Positions 47,446-58,000 of a stretch of DNA of 64,000 nucleotides are shown here, one piece after another. The DNA is from Phragmites australis (Eukaryota; Streptophyta; Magnoliopsida; Poales; Poaceae), in contig NC_084924.1 in NCBI RefSeq assembly GCF_958298935.1, forward strand, positions 27,687,819-27,751,818, written 5' to 3'. Position numbers and translations under genes: made by a program. Every line of letters starts with the position of its first letter. The stretch's first letter is position 1. Below the pieces are notes generated by a model, which worked only from the letters and a program-made list of their open reading frames with translations, had not been told where the DNA came from and did not search any database.

Positions 47446-48200
47446 TGTGACACCCGTATTTCATAAAAAAAAGAATATAAACACACACTCGCTCCTCTCT
47501 CCTCCCCCATCTTCTCTCCCACATTACGCAGCTGCCACTGCTGGCGGCATAGGCGTCACACCACCGCCATCCTCTCTCATCCCCCTAGCTTATTATTATT
47601 ATTATTATTTTCTCACTTCTTCTTCTCTATATATCTATGTTCACCCGGACCTGATCCCTAACTCACCCGAGACCACATACCTGTGCCGTGCTGCCGAGCC
47701 CCTCCTCTACCTCCGATAAAGTCACCACCATTGGCAGATCTGGTACACCGACCCATCTTCCCACCGCTAGTGTTCTCTCTCGCTCACTCGCTCGTAGAGC
47801 CAGGTGCAGACCTCTCCTTATCTTTCTCCCACTCCCTATTGTGAGCGTGATGAGTGGGCCCCGCTAAGATGAGCCGAGCGCCCGAGCCACCAAGTTGAGT
47901 CAACCAAGCAAAGCCAAGCTGGCCCCTACCATGTCAGCCTGATCCATGGTGGACTACACACCGAAACATCCCAGTCCATAGCCTTGTGAACCCATTCCGC
48001 ATAACCGTGCCATTTATGATTTTTCCAAAAATATTCATTCGAATATTTTTTAGAGAATATTTTAGGAATATTGTCGGAGGATTAACTCCTGTCGCAGGGA
48101 TCCCGAAAGACCCCTTTTTAGAGATTCGGTCGGGGAGATGATCCTGAATAAGTTCATCGGAGAAATAAATGGGAATGAATGCAACGGTCGGTGGTGGGGG
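47446..48200 (+). mobile_element. Truncated LTR-like fragment
   Basis: Starts TGTGACACCCGTATTTCA, a common beginning of grass gypsy LTRs, has a (TTA)n-like tract (47592-47613), a TATA-like CTATATATCTATG near 47625 and a later AT-rich segment with AATATTC repeats. It ends where the Tat element begins at 48201. Nothing recognisable resumes on the far side of that element, so this piece is cut off. Confidence 0.42.
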
Positions 48201-49500
48201 TGTTGACCTAGTGCAAAAAGGAGTAAATGCACCGGAGTTTAGACAGGTTCGGGCCGCACGGGGGCGTAATACCCTACTCCTGTATGGATGTTATAACTGT
48301 CCTGAGGAAGTCCCTCAAGGATGTTGCTGGTTACAAGAATAATGATCTATCTAAGAGCTTGGAGCTCCCTGTTCTTCGGTTGGAACTGAGCTCAGCCTTC
48401 CTCACAGTGTTTCTTTTGTGCTGTGTTATTCGCTTGGTCTCTGTTTTTCTTGTCGTCGATCGGTCGATCTTAGAGCTCCAGCCTCAGGGTGGGTCGATCT
48501 TCGATTTTTGATATTGAATCTTGGATATTGGATTTTCGATCTTGCTTCTGTGCTGCCGGCGGCTTTAAGTACCCGCCAGCCGAGACATGCCCCGAACGGA
48601 AAGGAGGGGGCACGAGTTCCAAGACGCCATGAATGGAAAGGGCGTCATCATTTCTTCTGGGAGAAATGACCGGGGGTGAAAAATGCGTCGCACGCCCGGT
48701 CACCCGTCACCATAAATGCCCTGGCAACGGGCGCCGTGGAGAGGGCCCACTAGGCAGCTGCAGAGCAACCCGGCGTGCCCGCCCTGTCTTGTTCCCCTGC
48801 CACAGCAGCGCGGCAGACGGAACGCTTTGATCCTTACGACGTTATCCCGAGACGAGCCGGATGGCACGGGACGGGACCCGTGCAATTAATGACCCCACGC
48901 CTCTCTGCCAGTATATGGCAGGAACTGACGCTGAGCGCGGCGGGAGCAGTTGGAGATGTCAGGCCACGCACGCTCATTAAATGCGGCCTCGGGCCTTTGA
49001 CCCGTTGACACCTCGACGGTGGGTCCCTCGGGGGCCTTCCTGGGTGGTCGGGGTACCGAGTGCTCGGGGGTACTGTTTACATCCCCGAGCACTCTTGCAC
49101 GGACCTTCGGGGAACCGAGTGCTCGGGGGCTGCCACGTGCAGCCCCGAGCACTCTCTCCCGAGCACTCTTACACGGTCCCTCGGGGAACCGAGTGCTCGG
49201 GGGCTCCCGCGTGTAGCCCCGAGCACTCTCTCCCGGAACTTAGCTCTTCTGAATGTCGGGGGACTAGGATGCTCGGGGGTGAGTGTACACCTCCCCGAGC
49301 ACTTTCTTCCCGGTACTTAGGCTCCGTGGATCATCGGGGAACTGGGAGACTCAGGGGCCACCGACCGTGGCCCCGAGCACCTTCTCCCGGGACTTGGCCT
49401 TTTCTCATCTTGCAGGGGAGACCCCGCGGGATGGCGCCATGTGGCGGATGGCTGGCCCGGCCTCGGGATTCGGGGACCCCCGGTTCCTGATATACCGACA
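48201..49500 (-). repeat. 3' LTR of the Tat element, complete, 1300 bp
   Basis: On the minus strand it starts TGTCGGTATATCAGG (49500) and ends GCACTAGGTCAACA (48201). It matches the right-hand LTR over 48819-49500. By eye about 25 substitutions, mostly C/T or G/A transitions, plus a 10-bp and a 1-bp indel separate about 670 aligned bases, or roughly 96% identity. Open frames across it are chance frames on GC-rich DNA. Confidence 0.93.
49040..49395. repeat. Array of five palindromic hairpin units in the LTR
   Basis: Units at 49058-49094, 49117-49154, 49191-49228, 49268-49303 and 49344-49380 each have an arm GAGTGCTCGGGG (or a variant) and its complement CCCCGAGCACTC, with loops of about 13-17 bases. 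Spacing is 59-77 bp. The second unit has a CACGTG core at its centre (49134-49139). The same array is in the other LTR at about 59739-60055. Confidence 0.9.
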
Positions 49501-49516
49501 GTAGCCCCCGGGCCCA
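49501..49516 (-). promoter_or_regulatory. Polypurine tract of the Tat element
   Basis: On the minus strand GGGCCCGGGGGCTAC directly precedes the LTR start TGTCGG. This G-rich form is typical for grass Tat-type elements and marks the element's orientation. Confidence 0.8.
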
Positions 49517-49880
49517 TTGGCAGGCGATGGCCTAGAGACTGCGAATGGGCCCTTCATCGCGAACGAGGCCGAAGCCGACGTGGATGCCACGTGGCAAGCT
49601 TTCAGAAGGTGGCCCCTTCGGTCCGGGCCTTTGGTACGGCACAACGGGGGAGCCGAATGGACACGCGTCCACACAACTCTCAAAGGGTATGATAGCGGGA
49701 CGAGCGGCGCGTGATGACGGGGCAGGCGGCACGCGCGGCAGTCGCGCTAAACGAGGAAAATTCACCTGGCAACCGCTGACACCGCACGATCTGTGGGAGA
49801 CTCGTCTGGCGGTTGCGTCGATCGAGGAAAAAACGTCCCGCTGAGTGTGCTGTGGCAGGGGACGTTTGAATTCCCTGAGG

Positions 49881-49890
49881 TATAAAAGGA
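49881..49890 (+). promoter_or_regulatory. TATA box of the antisense gene
   Basis: TATAAAAGGA lies 147 bp before the ATG at 50037, on the plus strand, opposite to the retrotransposon's own transcription. A pyrimidine-rich leader (CCATCTTGCGATCC, CTTCTTCCTCCCC) follows. A transcription start about 30 bp downstream is inferred. Confidence 0.65.
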
Positions 49891-50036
49891 GAAGGGGAGC
49901 GAACCGCCCCCTCTTTACGCCATCTTGCGATCCAGCCCTTGCCTTCTTCTCGCTCTTGAGCCCTTAGAATCTCCCTAGGCGATAGAGCACTTCTTCCTCC
50001 CCACCTCCACACCATCTCCCCCCCCCCCCCGATGAA

Positions 50037-53000
50037 ATGCCGAGAGCTGGAGGAAATCGCCGTGACAGGACTCCGGACGGCGTGCTGCCGGAGTCTCGCC
50101 TGACGAACGAAGAGGCGGCGGGGAAGATCAGGAAGTTGTTGGTTCCCGAGGGCCAGCAGGGGGCCCTAGTGGTGACGCCGGTGAGCTTCCCGCCGGTGAC
50201 GACCCGCCCGGGGCGCATCGTCCTGTTCACCTCTTTCGTGGCGGCCGGGCTGGTGCCGCCGTTCTCCACGTTTTTTCTTCAAATCCTCGACACCTACGGA
50301 ATTCAGCTGGTGCACCTGAGCCCTAATTCGGTCGTCATCCTAGCGGTCTTCGCCCACTTCTGCGAGATGTTCGTGGGGGTGGCACCGTCGGTGACACTCT
50401 TCCGGCATTTCTTCGCACTGTGATATGCCGGGAAGAAGAGGAGCTACTCCACCGCTGACGTCGCGGGCTGCTGCAACTTCCGGTTGCGGGACGGCCTGGG
50501 GGAGCGATACATCCCCCAGGTGCTGCGAAGCAAGTGGGAGGAATGGCGGCGTGATTGGTTCTACATCGATGTTGACCCCCACGACCGTCTCACCCTGCTG
50601 GAGGTGGTGGCGGAGCCCCAGAAGGCAACCTGGGAGGTACTGCCGCCGTCGGATGCGCGGCTGGAGCCGGTCTTCGAACGCATCAGGTTCCTGCGCGACG
50701 CTGGGCTCACCTCGGTGATGGTGGTAGAGGACTTCTTGCGCCGCCGCTTGGCGCCCCTGCGAGAGCGGGCCCGGCCCTGCTGGCTCTACACTGGGCCTGA
50801 GGACATCACCCGGACCCAGATCGGCGCTGACTGGGACCTGGGCACGGCGGAGTTGAAGGGCATGCTCCGGGTGGTGACCGGGGTGGATGAGATGAGTCGG
50901 GCGAAGCTCCCGTGGAAAGAAATGGCACTCTGCGCCAATCCTGAGCGGGTGGTGATCCAGGCGAAGCTACCGTAGTTCGACGCCTAGGGGTTGGTCGATC
51001 GGCCGAGGCGTCGGAGTCCCGAGGCCGCTGAGATCCCCGGGTTGGAGGAGGCAACCGGCGAGGAGGTCGCAAGCGGTCCGGCGCGGACTGGTGGCCCGGG
51101 TGCCGCGAGCGGCGAGCCACGGGCCAGCAGTGGGGCCGCTGCGGGTAGCAGTCGCTGCACCGGAGGAGGAGGCACCGCCGGCAGTGGAGCGACGCCGGCG
51201 CCGGAGGATCGGGGGAAGCACCCCCGGCTCTTTATTCCTGTGCCGGAGTCCCCGCCGTCGCCGTTGCCAGGCGAGGGGGGAAGCCGGGACGGCCAGGCGT
51301 CCAGCGCGGGGCCGTCAGCGGGGGCGGCATCTGCGGTTCTGGAACCGCGCCTTGTTCGGATGGGGCCCGATCCGGCGCCCGGAGACCACGCGGCACCCCC
51401 GCAGAACCCCCAGCAGAAGAGGAGGAGGGAGGACTCCTGGCCGGCGCCATCGATCCCGGAGTTCAGGATTCCGGCAGCACGATGGCAGTACCGAAGACCC
51501 ACGACCGCGTAAGTCTTGTCCTTCAATCTTTCTTGGGCGTGCTTTGCCCGAACCAAGTTCTGGATTTCGATTTTGATCTTCGTCCTTCTTCTGCAGGCCG
51601 CCTACGGGCGCCGCTGAAGGCCAGGGGCGGCCGGAGGCGCTGAGGCCGGCGCCAGCCCCCGAGCCGAGCGCTCTGGCGGGGCCAGGGCTGGCGAGCGCGG
51701 CGGCGGAGCTGGGGCCGGCGGACACGGCGGCGGAGACGGGGTCGATGGATGCGGCGGCGGCGCCGGGGCCGACGGACGCGGCGGCGGAGCCGGAGCCAAC
51801 GAACGCGGCGGCAGAGCCGGAGCTAGTGGACGCGGCGGCGATGCTGGAGCCGGCGGACGCGACGGACGAGAAGGGGCCGGCGGATGCGGCGGCCGAGACA
51901 GAGACGCAGCCGCCGCCCGAGCGGCCGGCGCCGTCCGAGCCTGCCCCAATCGCGCCGAGCGTAGGGCTGGCGACCGCGTGGAAATTTTTGGGGACCCCGA
52001 GCCCCCCGGGGGAGGCTCGCAGGGGGCCCAACGCCCAGCCGCCGCCCAGCCAACCCGCCGAACCTCTCCCGGTCGTGCTTAAGAGCGCCCGAGAGGTGAT
52101 CGGGCAGCTGGAGGCGGCCGTGGCGAAGGAAAGGGAGCAGCGGGAGGCGGAGCGCGCCGCGCTGGCCACGGAGAGGGCGCAGCTCGCCGCGGCTTGGCGC
52201 GTTTTCAACTCCCACGTTTCCGCGGCGCCCGCCGTCAACGAGGACGAGCGGCGCGCCATCGAAGAAGGGCGGAAGGTCCTGGATGAGGCCCGCGTGGAGG
52301 CCGCACGGGAGCAGAGGACTTTGGAGGACACCCGCGCAGAGGTTGCGCGGGAGCAGAAGACTCTGGAGGACACCCGCGCAGTGGTTGCGCGGGAGCGGGA
52401 AGACACCGCCCGCCTGGCCGAGGCGTTGAAGCAGCAGGCTGCCGAGGTCCTTGTCAGGGAGAGGCAGGCGCAAGAGCGGGAAGAGGTGGCGGCCAACCGC
52501 GAGAGGGCAATGGAGGCCCTCCAGGCCGATCTAGCTCGCCAGAAAGGTGAAGTCGACCGGACCGGCGCCGTGCTCTAGCACTGGGCGGCGGAACTCCAGG
52601 ACGTCGATGGGGAACTCCAACGCCGGGAGGAGGACATCGCGATCCGGGAGACTGACGCCGAGATAACGGCGGAGGACTGGGGCGCCCGGGAGGACCTGCT
52701 GGCCCGCCGGGAGTCGGAGGCCTCCGAGGCGACGACGGTCGTCGTTGCTAGGGAGGAGCGGATCGCCAAGTCCGAGGAGGAGCTGGCCGCACGCGAGCGG
52801 GCCCTGTCCGAGCTGGCGGGGCAGGTGAAGTTGGCCGCCAACCATGCGCCTGGCACCGGTTCTGCTGGCGCGGTCGGGGGCCAGGGGCTCGAGGAGCGGC
52901 TGCGGCTTGCGAAGGAGGAGCTCGAGGCTGCCTCGGTCGCACGGGCCAGCTTGAAGCTAATGCTGGAGGACACCCTTCGGCGGATGCAGCGGTCCGTGGC

Positions 53001-53361
53001 GGCGGCCGGGCTCGGGCAACTCATCGTGGAGATGAAGGGGGGAGGCCCTGGCCGGTACACCCTGGGCTTCCAGCAGGTCTGCGAGCGCCTTGAGGCGCTG
53101 CCCTGGGCCGTCCAGGAACTCGCCGCCCGGGAGGGGCGTGGCTTGGCCCAAGCAGTGGCCGAACATGTCCTGACTTGCTACCGGAGCTGAGACCCGAACT
53201 TCCCGCTGGAGTCAGCTCAGGAAGGGGTGGTTGAAGCCGAGGAGGAGGCCGCTCGGGAGGCAGTTCGGAGCACCGCCGCCGCGGTGGATTCCGGCTTCAA
53301 GCGGGAGGTGCCGCCGCCCCCAGTCCCGAGGAGCGGCCACGAAGGCTCCGACTCCGACTAG
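50037..53361 (+). pseudogene. Antisense accessory gene of the Tat element (Transposase_28-like, coiled coil), two exons, five stops
   Basis: Exon 1 is 50037-51508 and exon 2 is 51597-53361; the 88-bp intron has GTAAGT and TTCTGCAG ends, and the joined frame is exactly 1079 codons. Residues about 20-310 resemble the 'putative gypsy type transposon' family found as an extra frame in grass gypsy elements (FTSFVAAGLVPPFSTFF, then LRDGLGERYIPQVL). A Pro/Ala/Glu-rich linker follows, with repeats of AAAEPEPTNA type, then a long charged coiled coil (about 650-945). The end is an acidic SDSD tail. In-frame stops are at 50421, 50973, 50985, 52576 and 53188; each fits C-to-T change of CAG or CGA. No frameshift is seen. 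Its molecular role is unknown. An ATG at 50032 is out of frame; 50037 is used. Confidence 0.85.
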
Positions 53362-55042
53362 GCTTTTTGCAGTAGTTTTTTCTTCTTTTCTTCTCGACTT
53401 GATGTAAATATGGGAGTGATACCTCAGAACAACTACCCTTCTTTTGTGAATATAATGGAAGCCTTTCTTTGGGGTCGCAACTCCGGTATTCTTCTGAGTG
53501 CTTGATGTTACTTCTGATGTTTTTGCTTGATGCCCTGAGGAGTACTCAGTCGGTCCGACCCCGACCTTTCCTGCCCCGAGAACGATGTCGCCCCGGCCGT
53601 CCTTCTGGGCGCTTTCAGCCCCCGAGCCCTTGCGAGTCCGCAATGGCTAAGTCAAAAGACAAAAGCACGAACTTCCTTGCTCGGGAGATAGGTCGATCCA
53701 GCACGGAGCACGCCATGACCGGTGAACACTTTTTCACCTTGCGACCACTCAGACAGCAGACTGGAGACGCGCACGGGCGGGAACGCGACCAAGAGTCCCC
53801 ATGGTTCGGTGGTGCCCGGGCTTAGGACGGACCGGACCGAGCACCGACAGCCCGTCCCTGAGGCCTAGGCTCCGGACTACTCGAGCAGCTCGAGCGAAAG
53901 GATTACCCAGGGCGCCCAAGAACTCGGTAGTGCTCGGGGCCCTAAAAGCGGACCGAACACCACGACCACCATGAAGGACTTCGGTCAGACATCACCGCAC
54001 CTACGGTACACCTTTCTACGGACCGTTCTGTCGTTCTAGGAAAAAGTGGACATGCGATAGGGTTTTGTGCACGAGGAGACCATCTCATCGAGCGGATTAG
54101 AGTACGAGGGCCCCCGAGGACGACTCGGGAACAAAATATCATTGAAAGTAAATTCGTCTGAATTTAACCACTCACCGGACAGCTATCAGCATTTCGGCCA
54201 ACCGATCCAGGAAGGGTATGCGCTCCGAGCTCGGGGTGCCCGGGGACTTGGTTCCCATGGCCGGGGGGCCCGAGCACCAGGTGGCGCGTACGGAGCCTGG
54301 GGTCGAGCGATCTCGACCACTCATGCTTGAGCGGTAGGACCACCCGAGGACCCTTGGGGTCGAGCAGCGACCTAGGCACTGAGGCCCTCGCGGTCGAGCT
54401 GCTTTTGCTTTGATTGTCGATCTGCGACTTAAGAGAAAATAGAGAATTCCTTTGCTTGGTGCGCTCTGTTAGTGCGGTACTCATTATAGACTGCTCTCGT
54501 TTTTTACCTGAGACCTCTCGAATGCCCAGACCGGCGGACAAGAGCAGGCAGAGGCATAACCCAGAGGTCCTATGGTTTGGTGGCGCCCGGGTATGACAGA
54601 CCAGACCGAGCACCGACAGCCCGCCCCTGGGGCCTAGGCTCCGGACTACTCGAGCAGCTCGAGCGATATGATTACCCGAGAACCCCAGGGACTTGGTAGT
54701 GCCCGGGAGCCTGCCACGACACCGAACGCCACAGCCTACCACATCGGACGTAAGCCAGCAGCAACTACCCGCGCGCATACCGATCAGGATTCTTTTATCA
54801 GCGGGGAAAAAGAGAGAGCGAACTTTTCTCGCACAATTGAGCATCTCACCAGACAGATTAAACATATGTAATCCAAAGAAAAGAAAATGACATTTGACAT
54901 AAGGATTGCTCATTGAAATACATACTGAATTGACAATCTTTTTACAAGGTTGGGTAACTTACCCAGCTAGTGGTAGCCCCCGGTCAACTTGGGCGGAGGG
55001 GAAGCCCCCGACCTGGTTGACCTGAGCCGCGAGCATGGCCAT
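53362..55042. repeat. Spacer with a ~0.77-kb diverged tandem duplication
   Basis: The clearest pair is 53791-53940 and 54561-54708, sharing GACCGAGCACCGACAGCCCG and CCTAGGCTCCGGACTACTCG. Weaker similarity extends on both sides, so the unit is about 770 bp, present twice. AATATAATGG near 53447 may serve as a polyadenylation signal for the antisense gene. Tandem repeats in this region between integrase and 3' LTR are a known trait of Tat-lineage elements. Open frames here, including a 249-codon one on the minus strand, are not conserved coding. Confidence 0.75.
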
Positions 55043-58000
55043 CTACGGGTAGAACTTGCGCAGGTGCTCGATGTTCCATGGGTTGGGGAGCGGTTGCCCA
55101 TCTTCTGTAGCCAGCCGGAAGGAGCCTTCTCGCGGGACTCCGATCACGGTGAAGGGGCCTTCCCACATAGGGGACAGCTTATTCCTTCCTTCGCGCGACT
55201 GGACGCGTCAGAGAACTAGATCCCCCACCTCGAGAGACCGGGCTCGGATGTGGCGTTGATGATAGCGTCGCAGACTTTGCTTGTAGCGGGCTGCTCGGGC
55301 GGTGGCACGCCGTCGGCACTCTTCCAAATAGTCGACGTCGTCGCGCCTCTGTTGCTCCTGTTCGCCTTCAGAGTAGGCATGCACCCGAGGGGAGCCTAGA
55401 GTGAGCTCGGAGGGGAGGACCGCCTCAGCGCCGTACACGAGGAAGAAAGGAGTCTCCCCGGTAGCGTGACTTGGCGTGGTCCGGTTTGCCCATAGCACGG
55501 CAAGCAACTCGTCAACCCATCCATTCCCGTGCTTTGCGAGCACGTCATAGGTCTGGGTTTTGAGCCCCTTCAGTATCTCCGCGTTGGTGCGCTCGACCTG
55601 CCCGTTGCTCCGAGGATGAGCAACGGAGGCGAAGCAGAGCTTGATGCCGAGGTCTTCGCAGTAGTCCCCAAACAGGGCACTTGTGAACTGGGTGCTGTTG
55701 TCGGTGATGATCCAGTTCGGGACACCAAAGCGACTGGTGATGTTGTGGATGAACTAGAGCGTCGTGTTCTTGGTCACCTTGATGACTGGGGCCGCCTCCG
55801 GCCACTTGGTGAACTTGTCGATGGCGACGTAGAGGTATTCATAGCCCCCGATTGCTCGGGGTATTGGACCCAGAATGTCCAGCCCCCAGACCGCGAAAGG
55901 CCATGACAGGGGGATGGTGTGAAGAGCCTGAGCTAGCTGGTGAATCTGCTTTGCATGGAACTGGCACGCCCTGCAGCGCCGAACCAGCTCGGAAGCATCC
56001 TGGAGGGCTGTAGGCCAGTAGAAACCTTGTCGGAAGGCCTTCCCGACCAGCGTGCGGAACGATGCATGGCCACCGCACACGCCCTCGTGGATCTCAGCGA
56101 GGAGCTCACCGCCTTATGCCCGGGTGATGCATTTCAGGAGGATGCCTCCTGCGCTACGCCGGTAGAGATCCCCATCTACTATGGCATAGCGTTTGGACTG
56201 CCGAGCAACTCTTTCGGCAGACGCCTCATCCCCGGGGAGGAACTTTTCCTTCAAGTACCCTCGGATGTCGTCCATCCACGAGGCAACTTGAGAACAATCA
56301 GCAAGCGCAGCGCACTCGCCGGATGGCGGCACCCTGACGGGGCTTCCCACTGAGGGTGCCGCCGGGGTCCCCTGAATTAAGTTCGAGCTTTCCCCTTCGT
56401 CCTGTTCGGCAGGCAGGACGGAAGGCCATGTGAGTCTTTTTTCAAAGACTCCGGCAAGGATGCGCGCACGGGAGGAGGCCAGGTGGGAGAGGTCGTCGGC
56501 CAGAGCGCTGTCACGGCGCGGGATGTACCGCAGCTCCAGGCCGTCGAAACGCCTCTCCAGCTTCCTGACAGCCGCCACGTACGCCGCCATTTGAGGATCC
56601 GTGCACTGGTACTCTTTGGATACCTAGTTGACCACAAGCTGGGAGTCTCCCTTGACCAGGAGGCGACGAATCCCGAGGCCCATCGTGGCTCGAAGGCCAG
56701 CGATGAGACCCTCATATTCCGCCATGTTGTTGGATGCGCGAAACTGCAGCTGCACAACGTACCGGAGTTCTTCACCCGTTGGGGAGGTGATAACCACTCC
56801 GGCCCCCGCGCCTTTCAGCGAGAGGGAACCATCGAAATGCATGACGCAGTACCCGGGCGCATCGTGCCCGGGATATGTGGAGATCTCTTCTGGGACGACC
56901 TCCGGGACGGGCATCCACTCTACCACGAAGTCAGAGAGCGCCTAGCTTTTGATCACCTGGCGGCTGACAAAGTGCATGTCAAACTCCGCTAGCTCCACCG
57001 CCCACTTGACAACACGCCCAGTGCCTTCTCGGTTCTGGAGGATGGGTCCCAGTGGGTCAGTGGTGACCACCGAGACCTTGTGCGCCTGGAAGTAGTAGGG
57101 CAGCTTCCGGGAAGCGATGAGCACGGCGTAGAGTAGCTTCTGAGCCTGAGGGTACCTTATTTTTGCCTCCCAGAGGACTTCACTGACGAAGTACACCGGT
57201 CGCTGCACCCGGCGGGCCTGGAGCTCGGCCTCACCCGAGGAGTTGTCACAGCCCCCAGGCTCGGCGACGTGGTCGGGGCTGACTGGGTGCTCGTGCTCGA
57301 CCCCCTGCTCGGGGGGAGCCGAGTGCTCGGGCTCGATCCCCTGCTTGGGGGGAGCCGCGAGGACGAGGGAGTGCCCGGGGGTGGTTGGGAGCTGGGACCC
57401 AGCACCTGACCTCATGCACTCGTCGCGTTCCACCACCATTACCATGCTTACGACCTGAGGGGTGGCCGATACGTAGAGTAGCAGTGGCTCGCCTTTGGAC
57501 GGGGCCACTAGCACGGGTGGTGAGGTGAGATACTTCTTAAGATCCCGGAAGGCCTGCTCGGCCTCCGGCGTCCAGTCAAAACGACTGGTCTTCTTTAGAA
57601 GTTTGAAGAGGGGGAGCCCCCGCTCCCCGAGCTTGGAAATGAAGTGCCCGAGGGTCGCCATGCAGCCGGCGAGACGCTGAACCTCCTTGAGTCGAGCCGG
57701 GGGTCGCATCTGCTCGATGGCCAGGATCTTCTCTGGATTGGCCTCGATTCCTCGGCTGGAGACCAAGAAACCGAGGAGCTTACCCGCCGGCACCCCGAAG
57801 ATACACTTCTCGGGGTTGAGCTTCAGGCGGGTGGTGCGGAGACTGTTGAAAGTCTCGGCAAGGTCTTCGAGCAGGGTGGCGCGGTCTCGGGACTTGACCA
57901 CGAGATCGTCGATGTAGGCCTCGACGTTGCGACCAACCTGCGAACCAAGCGTGATACGGATAGCGCGCTGGAAAGAGGACCCAGCGTTACGCAAACCAAA

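Noticed and set aside
49019..49516. Several overlapping open frames of 65-169 codons across the LTR.
   Set aside because: They arise from the GC-rich palindrome array, are present in all frames, and are inside an LTR.
51315..52496. 393-codon open frame on the minus strand (Ser/Ala/Arg-rich).
   Set aside because: It is the complement of the GC-rich coding sequence of the antisense gene and crosses that gene's intron. Composition is that of a reverse-complement shadow.
54164..54913. 249-codon minus-strand frame in the Tat spacer.
   Set aside because: It spans both copies of the tandem duplication, has no known domain, and is not repeated in the first unit.
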